Counted from the first letter of the stretch, positions 34,055 to 44,418 are shown. The stretch: 64,000 nucleotides of DNA from Azolla caroliniana (GCA_043228905.1 JBHGNT010000017.1:16802001-16866000), one strand, 5' to 3'. Numbers and translations are program-made. Notes: a model not told the origin generated them from the sequence alone.

Positions 34055-34933
34055 GACTTTGATTTTTCCATATGATATCGTAAAGGTTCCATGAACACTG
34101 TCGCTGATGCACTAGGTCGCATCCGTGAAGTTAACACGCTTAGCTTCATTGAAATATCATCAGATCTTTATGATCACCTTTGAGGAAAGTATCCTGGTGA
34201 CAGTTATTTCGCAAAATACTGGGCAAGAGTTAAGTTTGGAACAAACACCACCACTTCCTCGAAGGAATACTTCCACATTGCTAACGGTCTGCTCTACCGT
34301 AATGGGAAGGTTTGTGTTCCACCTTTACCCGAGGTCAAAAAGAGGATTCTTTTTTAATGCCATGATGCACCCTCAGTAGGGCACCCTGGAATACATCGTA
34401 CACTCGTTCTCATCTCCACTCAATTTTATTGGCCTAAGATGCGTCTTGACATACATAGCTATGTGACTAAATGTCACCAATGTCAGGTTAACAAAGCTGC
34501 GTGACTTAAAGCCGCAGGACTTTTACATCCCTTGGAAATTCCCAATAATAAGTGGGAAAGTATATCCATGGATTTTATTGTTAGCCTTCCTCGCACCCAA
34601 AAAGGCCATGACGCCATCTGGGTTGTGGTTGATTGACTAACTAAAATGGCCAGATTTATTGCTACTAAAACCACGGTAACAACTCCTAAATTGGCTTACT
34701 AATTCGTGGACGAGTTATTTCGTTTTTATGGGCTACCGATGGATATCGTGAGTGATCGAGATCCAAAGTTTACTAGTGACTTCTGTACGCAAGTCTTCAA
34801 GAAGTTAGAAACTACGTTGAGCATGAGCTCCATGGATCATCCTCAATCTGATGGACAAACAAAACGAGTAAATCAAATTATTGAGGACATGCTTCGAGCA
34901 TATGTTGGTATAAAACCGACAAAATGGAAACGT
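34055..34933 (+). pseudogene. gypsy B integrase, first part
   Basis: Zinc site HDAPSVGHPGIH ... CHQCQ (about 34364-34485). Core '[19 protein letters not shown]' (about 34566) and 'IVSDRDPKFTSDF' (about 34747). The third catalytic block reads SDGQTKRVNQ with Lys where Glu is expected. Several C-to-T type stops occur (for example near 34181, 34503, 34636). The frame is broken by I1 at 34934, at 'KPTKWKR', and resumes at 36692 'LPILEFACN'. Confidence 0.8.
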
Positions 34934-35175
34934 TGTCGTGATGTGGCGTGCTCGAGGGTGGGAAAAACTGGCGAAAAGGGGGTAAAAAATGTGCATGTGC
35001 AATGTGTGTGCACACAAAAGCGATTAATTGTGCATATGCAAAATAAAAAGGAAAAGAAAGGGTAAAAGTGAGGTATAGAAGCTCGTGCAAAAAGTAAGAG
35101 AGAGGTGAGATAAAGGGTAGGGGGGAGACAGGTTATAAATTTATAGAGATAGACTTACATATTATATAAGAAAGA

Positions 35176-35247
35176 TTTAGTGGGTTAGTGGATAATCGCA
35201 TTGACTACTAGCTAGAGGTGCAAGGTTTGAATATAGTCTTACAGTGT
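35176..35247 (+). repeat. tRNA-like module, copy 4 (inside I1)
   Basis: ttagtgggttagtgg (box-A-like) and gcaaggtttgaatatagtc (weak box-B-like) lie ~45 bases apart. It is the most decayed of the set; support comes mainly from the same position in I2. Confidence 0.4.
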
Positions 35248-35315
35248 AGCGTGATTTAAGGAATTTTATTCCTTTTTCATTGAAGACAAATTTGGCGACC
35301 CCCCCTTCTTTTTTT

Positions 35316-35329
35316 CCTATAAAAGGAGG
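35316..35329 (+). promoter_or_regulatory. TATA region of I1
   Basis: cctataaaaggagg; I2 has ctataagaggggagg at about 58600 in the matching place. Confidence 0.5.
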
Positions 35330-35789
35330 TCGAGGGGGGGCTCATGGGGAGGGACGTTTTGGGAGGAGGAGACTATCGCCAATTTTCCTTCGAAGCTCTT
35401 CATCTCCTTATTCACCACTTTTCTTCATCTCATACCCCTTCATCCCCCCATCGCCACGTGCTCGTGAGCCCAAGCTTCGTTGGCTCGACGTTGCTCTGCC
35501 CCGTTCGTCGTTGCGAGCCCGTGTGCTTGCCGTTCGGGTGGTCGTGGTTCGTTGGGATTGGCATTTTGGTGGTGCTCGTGTGTTCGTCTTCGCCGTGTTC
35601 GGTTTTGCCTTGTCTCTAAGGGCATTTAATATTTATGTTTTGATTGAGCTTGTGGTTAACTATAAGTTGCCATTGTAAAAAAAAAACCCTATTTTATAAA
35701 GGGTCCTCTTGCATTAGAATCAAACACGTATTTAACTCTTTGGTCATTATTGTTCATGTTTCTTTCTCTCCTTCTTTCTTTATTCGTGT

Positions 35790-36395
35790 CTTTCTCGTAC
35801 GTTCGGCCGTCTTGTGATGAAGGGACCGTTCGGGCTTGCGCATGCACCTCTCCTCCTCATAAAGGCGTACGAGCATTTGTATGTGTGTTTGTGTCTTCCT
35901 TGTACGTTCGGCCGTCTTGTGACGAGGGGACCATTCGGGCTTGCCCATGCACCTCTCCTCCTCATAAAGGTGTACGAGCATTTTGTGTGTGTGTTTGTGT
36001 CCTCCTTGTACGTTCGACCGTCTTGTGACGAGGGGACCGTTCGGGCTTGCCCATGCACCTCCTCCTCATAAAGGCGTACGAGCATTTGTGCGTGTGTTTG
36101 TCTTCCTTGTACATTCGGCCGTCTTGTGACGAGGGGACCGTTCGGGCTTGCCCATGCACCTCTCCTCCTCATAAAGACGTACGTGCATTTGTGTGTGTGT
36201 TTGTGTCTTCCTTGTACGTTCGCCCGTCTTGTGACGAGGGGACCGTTCGGGCTTGCCCATGCACCTCTCCTCCTCATAAAGGCATACGAGCATTTTGTGC
36301 GTGTGTTTTGTGTCTTCCTCGTACGCTCGACGTCTTGTCACGAGGGAGCGTTCAGGCACGCCCATGCACCTCTCCTCCTCATAAAGCCGTACGGA
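35790..36395. repeat. ~105-bp tandem repeat, six copies
   Basis: The block cgtcttgtgacgaggggacc recurs at about 35807, 35911, 36019, 36120, 36225 and 36331. Each unit contains cctctcctcctcataaag and a short tgtgtg run. The unit length is near a multiple of three, so several frames stay open on both strands; I do not credit these as genes. Confidence 0.85.
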
Positions 36396-36686
36396 CATTC
36401 GTGTTTGTGTTATCGTCCCCTTGTGCGTTCATGTTGCGTGCTCATCTTGCTTGTACTCGTTTGGTCACTTGGCTCGTACGGTGATCTCGGAAGGTCGACG
36501 AGTCGTGATCAACGAGAGCCACCGGCCTGACAAAACAAAAGGGGAACGAGACCTTGCTCGGGAAGGGGTGGGGAAGTAGTATTGTCATAAAGCAAACCTC
36601 GGGTCTTCTCTATCCCTTGAGTACTCCCTAGTCCGAGACCCCCGTGGTCCCGCCCAAGTAACACATGCGCGCGAAACTTCGGGACA

Positions 36687-37393
36687 ACGTTATCTCCCAA
36701 TTTTGGAGTTTGCTTGTAACAGTTCCAAGCATACGTCGACAGGATATATTCCTTTTATGTTGATGTATGGTTTTCAGCCACGAGCCCCAATTGATGTTAA
36801 TATACATCATGATGAGTTGCGAAGTACGCAAAACTTTCTTCGGGATATGCAAGATATGTTGCATATTGCACGAGATAATATAAAAACAGCTCAAGATAGA
36901 GCGCGTTTTTATGCCGACCATCATAGGCAACCTCGTGTATTCAACCCTGGACAGAAGGTATTTTTACATGTACCTCACAATTCTAAGACATTCTCTACGG
37001 GTAAGTGCACTAATTTAGCCCCACGGTTTTGTGGACCTTTTACAGTCCTTAAACGCATTGGGTCATCAACCTATCTTCTCGCTCTTCCCGATGGTGTTGG
37101 AATTCATCCAGTCTTTCATGCGAGTCATCGAAAAGAACTTCTAGGTTCTGGCGACAATACAGTTACAACTAAAACTCTAGTTACTTCTGAAGCATAATCT
37201 TCTAAACCACATGTACCAGAAAGAATTCTAGATGTTAAAACAAAAAAATTACGTACTAAAGAAATCCGAGAATTTAAAATAAAATGGATGGATAAATCAA
37301 CAAAAGATGCCACTTGGGAACGTGAGAATACTCTCAGAACTAACTTCCCTAACTTTCCATTGCAAGAGTGCAATGTTTTAAAGAGGGGGAGTA
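36687..37393 (+). pseudogene. gypsy B integrase, second part, and chromodomain
   Basis: 'PFMLMYGFQPRAPIDVN', 'FYADHHRQPRVFNPGQKVF', 'LAPRFCGPFTVLKRIG' are standard integrase C-terminal blocks. After a TAA at about 37196 the chromodomain follows: 'KPHVPERILDVKTKKLR', 'IKWMDKSTKDATWEREN'. A purine tract aaagagggggagta borders the LTR. Confidence 0.8.
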
Positions 37394-37837
37394 TGTTATG
37401 GGCATGACCATATAATATCCCGTGGTGAGAATTTACCGTAGTATTCTATACACGTGGATAAATGTGAGGGTTAAATGAGAGTGTAAAGAAGGGGAGGATT
37501 ACTTTTTAATCCTTGGGATTGAGACAACCCATTAGGCCAAGTGTGAACATGGCTGGGGGCCTTGGGTATCGCTATAAATAAGAGGCCTAGCTACCCTCAT
37601 TTGATCAGTTGGTTGACTACGTCGAAACTCTGTCTTGTGGTGGGTCAACTCTTGTATCGAGCGCCAACACCAGGTACGACTCGACACCACGACGGTGGTA
37701 TGGGACGCCGATCGAGGCTCGAGTCCGTCTCGATCCCTTCGCTCAGGGGTGGTCGGGTGGATCGACACCCTTCTTTCTCTCTCTCCTTTCTTTCTATCTA
37801 CCTAAATCTATCCTTATCTAATGCTTACTTTAGTACA
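37394..37837 (+). repeat. 3' LTR of gypsy B
   Basis: 444 bp, tgttatgggc... to ...tagtaca. Same layout as LTR A (ctataaata TATA region about 37570, ggggtggtcgggtgg near the end). Immediately followed by copia H integrase. Confidence 0.75.
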
Positions 37838-38163
37838 TGTCTCTAATACTACCGAAATCGTATTGGGCAGAAGTAGCAAATACGGCCATATACCTCATGA
37901 ACAGGTGCACAACCTCAAGAGTACATGACATAACTCTGCATGAGAAGTTTTTCGGGAAGATGCCGAACTTATCGCATGTCCGCATTTTCGACTCAATCGC
38001 CTATGTACACATTCCCGATGATACACGGCAAAAGCTCGATCCAAAGTCGGAGAAATGTATCCTCGTGGGATACTCGCTCGATCAAAAGGGGTACAAATGC
38101 TACAACCCAAGTCCGCATCCTGGTACGCACCAGAGAATGCTTCGACTCCGCTCGACGCTATCG
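37838..38163 (+). pseudogene. copia H integrase, C-terminal fragment
   Basis: 'LPKSYWAEVANTAIYLMNR', 'VRIFDSIAYVHIPDDTRQKLD', 'CILVGYSLDQKGYKCYNP'. A ~45-base deletion then joins 'CYNP' to 'SASWYAPENAST'. The frame continues in register into 48430 ('TDDTEIRIEAED'), showing that gypsy 2 split it. Confidence 0.8.
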
Positions 38164-38836
38164 TGCCTTTTGGCGCCGGATCATTTGCGTGAGTCGGGTG
38201 GAATCGTTGGGGTTTTGGACTCGGAGAAAGAAGAACATGAGATAATGTTACTTAGGAAGAGATTTTAAGAAGAAGATATGAAACTCATGAATCCTACGAG
38301 TATAATGTATTAATGGGCAATTAGATTGTAAGAGAGAATTAGATAGTAAAATCGTGAATCCCACGAATATTTTGTATTAAATCAATCCTTCTAAAGAAAA
38401 TCAACAACCTCTATACATCTTTCTCTCTTCCTTATGTAGTGTTGGAAGAGTCTAAGTTTATCACATGCAAGCATCTTGCTTTTCCTAACTTTAGTTTTCA
38501 TGCACATTGCATGTGCATTATTAGCTTTCTATCCCATCTTTTCTTTTAACTCAAGTGTGTATGCATGAATAACTTTTTGTACCATGCATATCTTGAATAT
38601 TTACATGGGATAAAGTTTAGTATAACTTTTAAGATGCATAATATGCTAGTATAGTGGTAAGGCTGGGGTTTGTCTACGTGGAGGCACAGGGTTCAAATCC
38701 TGCCCTATGCACGTAATACATATTTTATTTATTTATTTATTATACGTACTCTAAATCGGATATAGTGTGTAATTTCACATAGTGTGTAATTCACACTACG
38801 ACATATTTCACATAGTGTGTAATTCACACTACGACA
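38164..38836 (-). repeat. 3' LTR of gypsy 2
   Basis: 673 bp, TGTCGTAGTGTG... to ...AAAAGGCA on the minus strand. The first bases contain three copies of the gtgtgaattacacac-type palindrome. Carries an antisense tRNA-like module. Confidence 0.9.
38635..38712 (+). repeat. tRNA-like module, copy 5 (in 3' LTR of gypsy 2)
   Basis: Best preserved copy. Box A tagtatagtggtaag, box B gggttcaaatcctg (fits GGTTCRANNCC), a possible T-arm stem cagg/cctg, and tgcata...tatgca as a possible acceptor-like pairing. Followed by gtaatac and a (ttta)n tail, as in SINEs. It lies antisense to the LTR. Confidence 0.7.
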
Positions 38837-38892
38837 CTCGCCCCCTCCGAACCCACACATCCTCCGGTATGTGCCGAAGTCCCCAATGCTTG

Positions 38893-39648
38893 CTATTCAC
38901 CTTCATCTGAAGCTTCCTCCAATTCTCCCCTTAAGTCGACTATGAGTTGTAATCCACTTTCTTCGCTTTCCGCATCACTGCGATCTTCTTCCGATTGCTC
39001 CTCCTTGTCGGTCTTGTCTAGGATCACATAGGGTTCTTCATCAGTCCGCTTCTTGAAAATCTTCACCCGTTTCCCGGCTATAGGCACTCGTAGCATCGTT
39101 CCATCCAACTCGCATAGTCGGTAAGTTTCGTTGTCTAAAACTTTCCGAACCTCGTATGGCCCGAACCACCTTTTTGCGAACTTCCGCATCGTTGTATGTT
39201 GATGATCCAAACTACTGTCGTAGACAATCACCCAATCTCCTTCTTTGATCTTCTGCGGTCGTAGTCGGTGCTTTCTGTCGAACCGGCTTTTATTCCGGAA
39301 TCGCGCTTCTTGTTGTTGGCGTATTGCTTCCGCTATGTCTTCTGGTCTTCCCTCTAGTTGTCGTATCCGGACCGCTAGTAGTTCTTCCCGGCTCATCTCT
39401 TCCTTCCACAGTAGCACTGTCCATGTAGCGATCGCGGTTTCTGTTGGCATTACCGGTGCTTGTCCAGTCATGAGTTCTGCCGGCATGTAACCGGTTACGG
39501 AGCTATGCGTTGTCCGATCCGCCCATAGTGCATACGGAAGCATCTGCGGACAATCCTTCACCCTTTCGTCGCATGCTCTGGCAAGTGCTTTGACGATTGG
39601 ACTATGTCCTCGTTCGATTTTCCCGTTGGCCTCCGGATTGTATGCCGT
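38893..39648 (-). pseudogene. gypsy 2 integrase C-terminal part
   Basis: From 'RGHSPIVKALARACDERVKD' (about 39610) through 'LPYALWADRTTHSSVTGYMP', 'DRKHRLRPQKIKEGDWVIVY', 'KRWFGPYEVRKV' and 'GTMLRVPIAGKRVKIFKKR' to an acidic tail ending at 38893. Catalytic Glu is expected just upstream ('GKIERGHS'-type), where the frame is broken near 39649. I see no chromodomain. Confidence 0.8.
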
Positions 39649-40020
39649 TTATAGTGTTAACTGAACTCCATGTTTGGTGAAGAATTCCTTACCTTTATCA
39701 GAGTCAAGTTCTCCCCGATCCGCAATCACTTGTCCTACGTACCCGTACCTACAAAACACCGCCTCCAAAAGAAATTGGCATACCACAGAACACGTTTTCC
39801 TTCGTAGCGCCCGACCTTCTACTTGGTTTGTGAGATCTTCCTGAGCTAACACCAAGTACTTCTTTTGTTCGATCTCGGTTGGCATGGCCACAATATCGAC
39901 CATCCATTTGAAGTTGATTTTCGGTGAGAATGTCGGATGTAACTCATCTCCGTGTTGAACTCCGGAGTAGATTTTACACTTCTCGCAGCTTCCCATGAAC
40001 TCTGCTATATCTTTGTACAT
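39649..40020 (-). pseudogene. gypsy 2 integrase zinc site and core
   Basis: Half of the zinc site (CEKCKIYSG, about 39975) and core 'KWMVDIVAMP' and 'YVGQVIADRGELDSDKGKEF' with two catalytic Asp residues. A TGA/TAA near 40023 separates it from RNase H. Confidence 0.75.
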
Positions 40021-40230
40021 GTTCTTTCACCAATATTTTTGTTTGATTTTCACAAAAGTTGCCCATGCTCCTCGATGTCCAGCCCAATCGGATTCGTGAA
40101 ATTCGGACATTATCCGGTTTCGTTGCTCTTTCGTCCCGACTACCTGAAGTGGTATGCCATCCGGTCTTTTCGGCTCCCTCTATATTAATCCATTTTTCAA
40201 GAAGAACTTTCGGACTTGCCGCTCCTTACT

Positions 40231-40667
40231 TCAGATCTTGGCTCTCTTCTCTTTATTGTCTGATGATTCTTCGATTTCCTGTAGCACTTTCCCGATCAGC
40301 AAGCATTCTCCCTCGTATTCTTCTTCCCGGAATTCTCGGATTACGTTCACCCGGCATATGTGCTCCGAAGCAAAGTAGTCTTCGGAAACTTCTTCATTAT
40401 TGGATTCGGTTATGTCATCTCCGAACTGCGCCCTTGATAGGATATCCACTACCGCGTTGTCTTTTCCGGAGATGTGTCGTACTTCTGGATTAAGTGACTT
40501 AACATATGCAATCCACCTTAGCATAGCCACATCCGGTATCGTGCAACACCGCATCATCCCAAGTATCGGAAGACAATCCGTTTCGATCACTACTTCGGCT
40601 CCGATCAAATAATCTCGATCCGATTTGATTGCCGACATGACTCCCCATACTTCTCTTTTGACTTGTG
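40231..40667 (-). pseudogene. gypsy 2 RNase H, second part
   Basis: 'VKREVWGVMSAIKSDRDYLI', 'IETDCLPILGMM', 'AMLRWIAYVKSLNPEVRHI', 'NAVVDILSRA' are RNase H and connection blocks. It joins across element J to 'EAKVLNERQRGY' at 43991-44030. Confidence 0.75.
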
Positions 40668-40672
40668 CATAT

Positions 40673-41314
40673 TGTGAAACTGTTTTTAGAATTCAAGCCA
40701 TTGGACACTAAAAGAATATAAGGTATGGAGGATTCACATTTGGAGGACAAGGACATGAACTAACATCTCGTGGATAAGTCCAAATAAAAGCAATAAAGAT
40801 GGAGAAAAGTTAAAAAGAGAAAAAGCAGACCACCAAAACGCAGTCAGAAACAAATGCTCATAACTCTTTCGTTTGACACCCAAATATCACGTGTAAATAT
40901 GGGTTAGAAAGGTTGTGAAGAGAGCTATCCGTAGCTTTTTAAAACTCTAAATTTGGAGCATGGATGAGGGAGATATGACGATTAGAAGATCGTTGTGTCA
41001 TAGCTAAGAATAGGAGATGGAAAAGCTCTAAAAAAAGCGTGGATAAGAAAGCAAGCGAAACTTATCTACTAGAGGAGAACTTCATATAAAGCAAGAAGGG
41101 TGAGGTGGTGAGGAGGAGTTTTTTTTTCTTGTGGTGTTTTTCTTGCCTATTCATGTAGTGCGTTTTTCTAGTGATCAATTGATCCTTGTAGGCTTGAGTT
41201 TATGTATCTTCTTTCTCTTGTTTCTATGATCATCACTCCTTATTAATATATCTTTGTAGATTTGGGTTTCTATATCTTCCTTCTCTCTCTTTTCTATCAT
41301 CATATCTCTTTTCA
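40673..41314 (+). repeat. 5' LTR of element J
   Basis: tgtgaaactg... to ...ctcttttca; TATA catataaagc at 41083-41092. The following ttttggcgctccaggg is a possible primer-binding site. Confidence 0.95.
41083..41092 (+). promoter_or_regulatory. TATA box of element J
   Basis: catataaagc lies ~410 bp into the LTR and ~330 bp upstream of the first in-frame ATG (41412). Also present in the 3' LTR at about 43754. Confidence 0.6.
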
Positions 41315-41411
41315 TTTTTGGCGCTCCAGGGAGGGTCGATCCTTTCCGTATAACGGGAGGAACGGTTGTCCACTAATTGATGGTTGGATCTACCGATTCA
41401 TCATCAAACTA

Positions 41412-43085
41412 ATGGCAAGATATGGAGTTCGCGATGCGACAGATCTACGAAGAGAACTTTTCCAATTGCGTATGGTTTCACCAATGTTCTACCTCGAGTA
41501 TGAGAAGACGTTTTTGGATATATGGTCCACTTGGATTGGACTTGTTGGAGGCGTTGAAGATGTATACTTCAAGATGGAAAGATTCAAAGCAGGGCTAGAT
41601 CCATATTTTCAATATGAAGTGCATATGAAGTACCCAAGGTCTTTCCATGATTTGCTTCGAGTATGTCAAAGTTATGATCAACAATTGAAGAAGTTGTTAT
41701 CCGGTGAAGCATATGGAGTATCGGCGTCATATACCATAAATCCAAGCTATAATAATTGTGGATCGGTCATGAGCCAACAACCAGCCTACTTGCAATGTCC
41801 GATTCAACAGGTTCCCTCATATCATTATTCTAATTTTTGGAGTTATAATGATGTCTATGAAGGTGATTCCAGAGACAATGAAGAAGAGGTGATGAATGTG
41901 GAGTTCCCCCATCTAGTTCATGAGGACAACCATGATATAAAGAATGATGATGTGAAAGACGAATCTAAGGAGATAGTTATGAGAAGCGATGTTATGGATG
42001 GTGATGCCAATGTACATCATGTTGAGGACATTATTGATACAACAAGTGATATGGTGGTTGATGATGAATATGTGCAAGATGAAATGGAAGATATGACAAA
42101 AGAAGTTGTTGATGGTGAAGTACCCACAACGGAGTTGCAAGATGAAGAAGGTAACCTAGAAGTGATAGCTGGAGATTGGCTTTTGGAGATCAATGCGTGT
42201 AAGGAAGCATTGGTAAGTGCCAAGTTGCAGTGTATGAAGGTGTTCGTGCATGATTTATGTTTTGGATTTGCATTGAGTAGCAACAAAGTTATGTGGGCAT
42301 CAACTCTTCAACAACAATTTGACCAAGAGCCAAGAGATTTACTTGTAATGCATGATTGGAGTATCATTAACTTATCACCATCAAAGGATCCACCACAACT
42401 AATCAAATGTATAAAGGAGAAGGAATCATCTATCGACATTGGCAAGCAAGAAGAGGAAAGCATAACAATTGATGAATATTCGTGGGATAGGGAAAACAAA
42501 TCATTCCACATGGTGTCTAAGGAGGAAGAAGAAGTCATTGAAGAGAAAAGTATTATCACCCTAAAGGGGAAAAAGAAGATGATTTCAAACGATGTCCAAG
42601 GAGAAGAGGATCTAAGGTTTATTTCTCTCTTTTTTAAGTTTACAAAGTTATTCATAAATGAGTATTCACAGATAAGAGTAGAAGGCATCAAGCACCACGT
42701 CAAGTTGGAGAATTTGAAGTTTGTCTCACTTATTGTGGTTGTTCCAAAGGAGAAAGACGTCAACTTCCAATCCTTGAATGATTCAACCAAACGAGATTTA
42801 TTTTTGCTTCCTTTTCGAGATGAGATTCTAGATGAAATGGTCATACATAAAAAACAAGGTAATGTGGAGAATGTGGTGTGCCAAGAAGAAAGTCATGTTG
42901 ATGAAGCAAAGATCGACGTAATTCAAAATATGACAATTCTGACAAGTCTCGAAGCTTTGAAGGTGTTTGTGCAAAAGGTTCGCTCGCTCGAAAGATTTAT
43001 TCATATGTTAACATGCTTACTTCTATCAAGAGTTATGTATCACATAGACCTACTTCTGTTTGGAAAGTTGATGAAGATATACTAA
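41412..43085 (+). CDS. gag-like protein of element J (557 aa, intact)
   Basis: First ATG in the frame is 41412; the frame is open further upstream into the LTR, but only from non-ATG codons. Residues ~1-110 look like a retrotransposon gag: 'LRRELFQLRM', 'MFYLEYEKTFLDIWSTWIGL', 'MERFKAGLDPYFQYEVHMKY', 'PRSFHDLLRVCQSYDQQLKK'. Residues ~170-270 are very acidic (runs such as DNEEEV, DNHDIKNDDVKDE, DDEYVQDEMEDM). A Lys/Glu-rich stretch follows, and residues ~390-550 are mixed with no motif I know. No CCHC knuckle, no protease. It would form or enter particles made with an autonomous partner. The function of the acidic half is unknown. Confidence 0.8.
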   Translation: MARYGVRDATDLRRELFQLRMVSPMFYLEYEKTFLDIWSTWIGLVGGVEDVYFKMERFKAGLDPYFQYEVHMKYPRSFHDLLRVCQSYDQQLKKLLSGEAYGVSASYTINPSYNNCGSVMSQQPAYLQCPIQQVPSYHYSNFWSYNDVYEGDSRDNEEEVMNVEFPHLVHEDNHDIKNDDVKDESKEIVMRSDVMDGDANVHHVEDIIDTTSDMVVDDEYVQDEMEDMTKEVVDGEVPTTELQDEEGNLEVIAGDWLLEINACKEALVSAKLQCMKVFVHDLCFGFALSSNKVMWASTLQQQFDQEPRDLLVMHDWSIINLSPSKDPPQLIKCIKEKESSIDIGKQEEESITIDEYSWDRENKSFHMVSKEEEEVIEEKSIITLKGKKKMISNDVQGEEDLRFISLFFKFTKLFINEYSQIRVEGIKHHVKLENLKFVSLIVVVPKEKDVNFQSLNDSTKRDLFLLPFRDEILDEMVIHKKQGNVENVVCQEESHVDEAKIDVIQNMTILTSLEALKVFVQKVRSLERFIHMLTCLLLSRVMYHIDLLLFGKLMKIY

Positions 43086-43343
43086 TTGTTGTAACATCTT
43101 TCTTTGTGTTGACAAGGAGAAAGATGGTGATGGCAATTGTCAATGTGTATGTGTGTGTGTTTAGAAGTGTGAGGTTTTTCCTATCGACTAGCGGGGGTTT
43201 TACTCACATAGTTTGTTTCTTTTCTATTTATTTTCTCCTTCTTTGTCTATAGCCATGAATAAGGCGAAGGAGAACCTTTAGTTTTATTAGTAGCTTAGGG
43301 TTCACCATAAATGGTTCACCAAGAAGCAAAGGGGAGGGCTAAA

Positions 43344-43985
43344 TGTGAAACTGTTTTTAGAATTCAAGCCATTGGACACTAAAAGAATATAAGGTATGGA
43401 GGATTCACATTTGGAGGACAAGGACATGAACTAACATCTCGTGGATAAGTCCAAATAAAAGCAATAAAGATGGAGAAAAGTTAAAAAGAGAAAAAGCAGA
43501 CCACCAAAACGCAGTCAGAAACAAATGCTCATAACTCTTTCGTTTGACACCCAAATATCACGTGTAAATATGGGTTAGAAAGGTTGTGAAGAGAGCTATC
43601 CGTAGCTTTTTAAAACTCTAAATTTGGAGCATGGATGAGGGAGATATGACGATTAGAAGATCGTTGTGTCATAGCTAAGAATAGGAGATGGAAAAGCTCT
43701 AAAAAAAGCGTGGATAAGAAAGCAAGCGAAACTTATCTACTAGAGGAGAACTTCATATAAAGCAAGAAGGGTGAGGTGGTGAGGAGGAGTTTTTTTTTCT
43801 TGTGGTGTTTTTCTTGCCTATTCATGTAGTGCGTTTTTCTAGTGATCAATTGATCCTTGTAGGCTTGAGTTTATGTATCTTCTTTCTCTTGTTTCTATGA
43901 TCATCACTCCTTATTAATATATCTTTGTAGATTTGGGTTTCTATATCTTCCTTCTCTCTCTTTTCTATCATCATATCTCTTTTCA
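43344..43985 (+). repeat. 3' LTR of element J
   Basis: Same length and, by eye, same sequence as the 5' LTR; followed by catat. Confidence 0.95.
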
Positions 43986-43990
43986 CATAT

Positions 43991-44412
43991 CCGCGTTGCC
44001 TTTCGTTGAGAACCTTTGCTTCAAATCGGATCGGATATCGCGAACCATCCGAGTCGGCTTGATTGATGACCCATCCGATTCCGGTTGGACTTGTGTCAAC
44101 CGTTACTATGATCGGTCGGTCATAGTTCGGCTTCTTTAGTGCTTTTGCCCTCCGTAGTGATTTCTTGAGCTTCTTCACGGCTTTGGTATGCTCAGGTTTC
44201 CATTCAAACTTCTTACCCTTCCGCAACAAGTGATAGAGTGGGTCTGCAATATGTGCATATTGCGGAATCCATATGTGATAGAATGCACATGCTCCAAGAA
44301 ACCTTCGGACTTCAGATTGTGACTCGCATACTTCCTTCATAGCTTGAATCACATCGATCTTGGTCGGTGATGGTCTTCGGCCGTAGGGCCCACATAAATG
44401 TCCGACTACCAA
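43991..44412 (-). pseudogene. gypsy 2 RNase H, first part
   Basis: 'SQSEVRRFLGACAFYHIWIP', 'ADPLYHLLRKGKKFEWKPEH' (RT-RNase H connection) and 'VTVDTSPTGIGWVINQ' with the first catalytic Asp, then 'FEAKVLNERQRGY' interrupted by J. Confidence 0.75.
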
Positions 44413-44418
44413 TATCTC

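Larger units (their letters stand above)
34934..36686 (+). mobile_element. insert I1: large solo-LTR-like element
   Basis: Begins tgtcgtgatgtggcgtg and ends gaaacttcgggaca, flanked by acgt (or aacgt with a one-base shift) on both sides. Removing it restores the integrase sequence (aaacgttatctccc). Ends are TGTCG...GACA, as for an LTR. Contains a tRNA-like module (35176-35247), a TATA region (35316-35329) and six ~105-bp tandem repeats. Insert I2 (58345-59327) shares both ends, the module and the TATA region. No coding content recognised. Confidence 0.65.
32228..37837 (+). mobile_element. Ty3/gypsy chromovirus B, 5'-truncated, inside copia H
   Basis: Begins directly in protease upstream sequence (ttgggtcccaatgattt, homologous to gypsy A near 2010) with no LTR or gag, and ends with a 3' LTR at 37394-37837. 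Contains PR, RT, RNase H, integrase and chromodomain. Integrase is interrupted by insert I1 (34934-36686). Stops mostly read TAG/TGA/TAA for CAG/CGA/CAA. Confidence 0.8.
40673..43985 (+). mobile_element. element J: young gag-only LTR element (TR-GAG type)
   Basis: Two 642-bp LTRs (40673-41314, 43344-43985) that I could not tell apart by eye. Perfect target duplication catat (40668-40672, 43986-43990), polypurine tract ggggagggctaaa before the 3' LTR. A single long ORF lies in a 2.0-kb interior with no PR, RT or IN. It interrupts gypsy 2 RNase H. Must depend on another element's enzymes. No related element in this window. Confidence 0.9.

Noticed and set aside
35790-36395. CRISPR-like array
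   Set aside because: Units are ~105 bp direct tandem repeats without unique spacers, in a eukaryotic retroelement.
35754-36530. Overlapping open frames on both strands through the 105-bp repeats of I1
   Set aside because: Repeat length near a multiple of three keeps frames open; no known domain and the unit lies in an LTR-like insert.
34934-36686. Retrozyme (LTRs with hammerhead ribozyme)
   Set aside because: I looked for the ctgatga...gaaa core near the ends of I1 and I2 and did not find it.
38635-38712. Functional tRNA gene
   Set aside because: Box A and B are present, but the anticodon arm and full acceptor stem cannot be folded convincingly, and the same sequence repeats inside LTRs.
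40499-40756. Minus-strand frame across the J 5' LTR boundary
   Set aside because: Spans the insertion junction between gypsy 2 RNase H and the J LTR; not a gene.
41262-41411. N-terminal extension of the element J ORF
   Set aside because: The first codon of the open frame is TTG and lies in the LTR; the first ATG is at 41412.
42017-42844. Minus-strand Ser-rich frames opposite the element J ORF
   Set aside because: Antisense shadows of the acidic gag-like protein.
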